Shown here: positions 24,507 to 25,528 of the stretch, in pieces
Layout: every line of letters begins with the position of its first letter
Position numbering within the stretch: the stretch's first letter is position 1
NCBI GenBank assembly: GCA_017391185.1
Contig: JAFOZN010000028.1
Coordinates: forward strand, 1 to 25,528
Direction: 5' to 3'
DNA: 25,528 bases
Source: Alistipes sp.
GTDB lineage: Bacteria > Bacteroidota > Bacteroidia > Bacteroidales > Rikenellaceae
Made by a program: the position numbers and the translations under genes
The notes under the pieces: generated by a model
What the model saw: only the letters and a program-made list of their open reading frames with translations
What the model was told of the DNA's origin: nothing
Databases searched by the model: none

Positions 24507-25397
24507 TTATTCTTTATAGTCGGGCGCAACGTCAACAATCAACCAATCGGGGATAGTCACCTCCACGCCAAAATTCTTAAACTGCACAATAATAGGAATC
24601 AACACCTCTTGCTTCGACACATCAATCTGAGGGTACTGAGCCAAGAAATCTGCCAATGACAAAGTGTGCAACACCTCGCCTGTAGATTTAGCTACCAACT
24701 CAAACTCCACGTCCGCATCCTTTGTGTGACGCATGATGTTGAACTTACCCTCGTGGTCGCCACTCTCGGTGACAGACAAGAGAGGGGTATATGTCATCTT
24801 CTCTCCGTGAGCACGATTATTAAAATCGGTCTCAGGCAAGAGATTCTTTACTCTCAAATCCAAAAGTCCGTTGCCTACTCCGCCATCCTCCAAGTAGTCC
24901 TCTACGGTATAAGATACCTTGAGGTGAGATGAACGGAAAGCCACATCGTCTTTGTACCAATACTCCGCAGGAATAACAATCTCCTTGCGGCCAAGATAGA
25001 GTGGGTCGTTACCCTCTACCGCGCCACCAGTCTTGACATTGGGGTGGTAGAACTCCATCTGAGTAAAATCTTGTGATGAGGTCGAAGAAACCTCAGTCTT
25101 ATCGAAGCTGTTACCTACACCGACAACGGTATATTTGCCGGGCTGGAGATTGAGCTTCGTGCCCTGAAATGCTTTCAGTTCGTTCTGCTCGATTTGCTTG
25201 GTCAAGACCAAACGCTGATCCTGATCGAAAACATACAGGCTCACTCGTGTGATATGGTCAGGAAATATATCCTGAGTCACATCGCCCGTATAGCTGAAGG
25301 TGAGTGTACACCTCTCACAATCTGTATAATCCTCCTTGATGCAACCCGCGAGCAGAACGAACGGAGCGAGTAATAACAAGTATAGAAGTCGTTTCAT
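24507..25397 (-). CDS. FimB/Mfa2-family fimbrial anchor lipoprotein
   Basis: A 296-residue lipoprotein with lipobox LLAGC (Cys19), followed by IKEDYTDCERC: the C-x-x-(D)-x(3-4)-C pattern (Cys27, Cys30) just after the lipid Cys is typical of Mfa2/FimB anchors. VSLYVFDQDQRLV (about 48-60) and GKYTVVGVGNSFD (about 87-99) are further family traits, and the C-terminal VTIPDWLIVDV (about 281-291) is the usual last strand. There is no Arg-protease site like those in the other three subunits, which agrees with an anchor that keeps its lipid and ends the pilus at the outer membrane. It is the first gene of the operon, whereas in P. gingivalis mfa2 follows mfa1. The 131 bases upstream hold no promoter I can defend. 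Confidence 0.8.
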   Translation of the reverse strand: MKRLLYLLLLAPFVLLAGCIKEDYTDCERCTLTFSYTGDVTQDIFPDHITRVSLYVFDQDQRLVLTKQIEQNELKAFQGTKLNLQPGKYTVVGVGNSFDKTEVSSTSSQDFTQMEFYHPNVKTGGAVEGNDPLYLGRKEIVIPAEYWYKDDVAFRSSHLKVSYTVEDYLEDGGVGNGLLDLRVKNLLPETDFNNRAHGEKMTYTPLLSVTESGDHEGKFNIMRHTKDADVEFELVAKSTGEVLHTLSLADFLAQYPQIDVSKQEVLIPIIVQFKNFGVEVTIPDWLIVDVAPDYKE

Positions 25398-25528
25398 AAT
25401 TTTAATTGTTTTGGGGGCGCACTGCGCCTGTGTTATGCGGCAACTTTAGGCTGCCATGAGAGCTAAAAACTCTCAGAAGTAAAATTTGGTTTTATGAAAA
25501 AAATCGGAGCCGAGCCCAAAGCCCAAGC
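25398..25528. other. Upstream region of the fimbrial operon, nothing firm
   Basis: The region contains small imperfect hairpins: GGCGC/GCGCC near 25416-25428 and TGAGAG/CTCTCA near 25457-25475. These would lie in the fimbrial leader RNA. No full TAnnTTTG box, no invertible-promoter repeats and no convincing gene are visible before the window ends. Confidence 0.3.

Noticed and set aside
25440..25475. TAAAGTTG on the minus strand as the fimbrial promoter -7 box
   Set aside because: One mismatch to TAnnTTTG at a key T and no TTTG at the right distance upstream; no inverted repeats suggesting a switchable promoter.
25494..25528. Possible start of a plus-strand gene (MKKIGAEPKAQ) at the right edge
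   Set aside because: Only 11 codons are visible, with no signal-peptide character and no supporting promoter; cannot be told from chance.
1..25528. tRNA, rRNA, CRISPR arrays, transposase genes
   Set aside because: I looked for cloverleaf ends, regularly spaced repeats and transposase motifs and saw none.

Overview
The window looks like a chromosomal segment of a Bacteroidales gut bacterium. The reasons are Bacteroidetes-type promoter boxes (TAnnTTTG), many signal-peptidase II lipoproteins, glycoside hydrolase families typical of this group, and a Mfa/Fim (type V pilus) operon. I cannot name the genus from the sequence alone. All calls come from reading motifs by eye; no database search was run.

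Layout, left to right. (1) 1-974, minus strand: the 5' part of a large YfhO-family membrane protein, interrupted by an in-frame TAG although the same frame continues with family-like sequence to the window edge. (2) 1081-3437, plus: a long-chain polyprenyl diphosphate synthase and an MFS sugar transporter, ending in a strong terminator. (3) 3497-3758: a spacer between converging transcription units, bounded by a perfect 20-bp inverted repeat and holding a two-tier hairpin and a decayed short reading frame. (4) 3752-6067, minus: a two-gene ABC exporter (NatA-like ATPase, NatB-like permease) with its own terminator. (5) 6218-7605, plus: a promoter, a cobalamin riboswitch, a long structured leader and one DUF4465 lipoprotein carrying a likely surface-export signal. 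(6) 7672-14926, minus: a four-gene operon, in transcription order GH95 alpha-L-fucosidase, organophosphate-type MFS antiporter, HGSNAT-like membrane acyltransferase, and GH59 galactocerebrosidase-like lipoprotein. (7) 15131-16864, minus: a separately transcribed DUF4091/GH123-like lipoprotein with its own promoter and tandem terminators. (8) 17086-25397, minus: a four-gene fimbrial operon (Mfa2/FimB-like anchor, Mfa-like subunit, an 805-aa putative tip adhesin with a C-type-lectin-like C-terminus, and a 1096-aa multidomain subunit), closed by a terminator.

How the parts may work together. Regions 6 and 7 combine alpha-fucosidase, beta-galactosidase of the galactosylceramidase family and beta-N-acetylgalactosaminidase-like activities with an importer and an acetyltransferase-like membrane protein, and no SusC/SusD pair is present. 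This suits exo-trimming of a fucosylated host glycan, possibly a glycosphingolipid; that substrate is inference. Region 5 is a vitamin B12-responsive surface-protein unit with no btuB beside it. Region 8 builds a surface pilus that may anchor the cell on host or bacterial glycans.

The most unusual observations are the nonsense codon in yfhO, the GlpT-like antiporter inside a glycosidase operon, the inverted-repeat spacer, the B12 leader with two competing partners for the sequence next to the start codon, and the lectin-like pilus tip with a Gly/Trp-rich loop.
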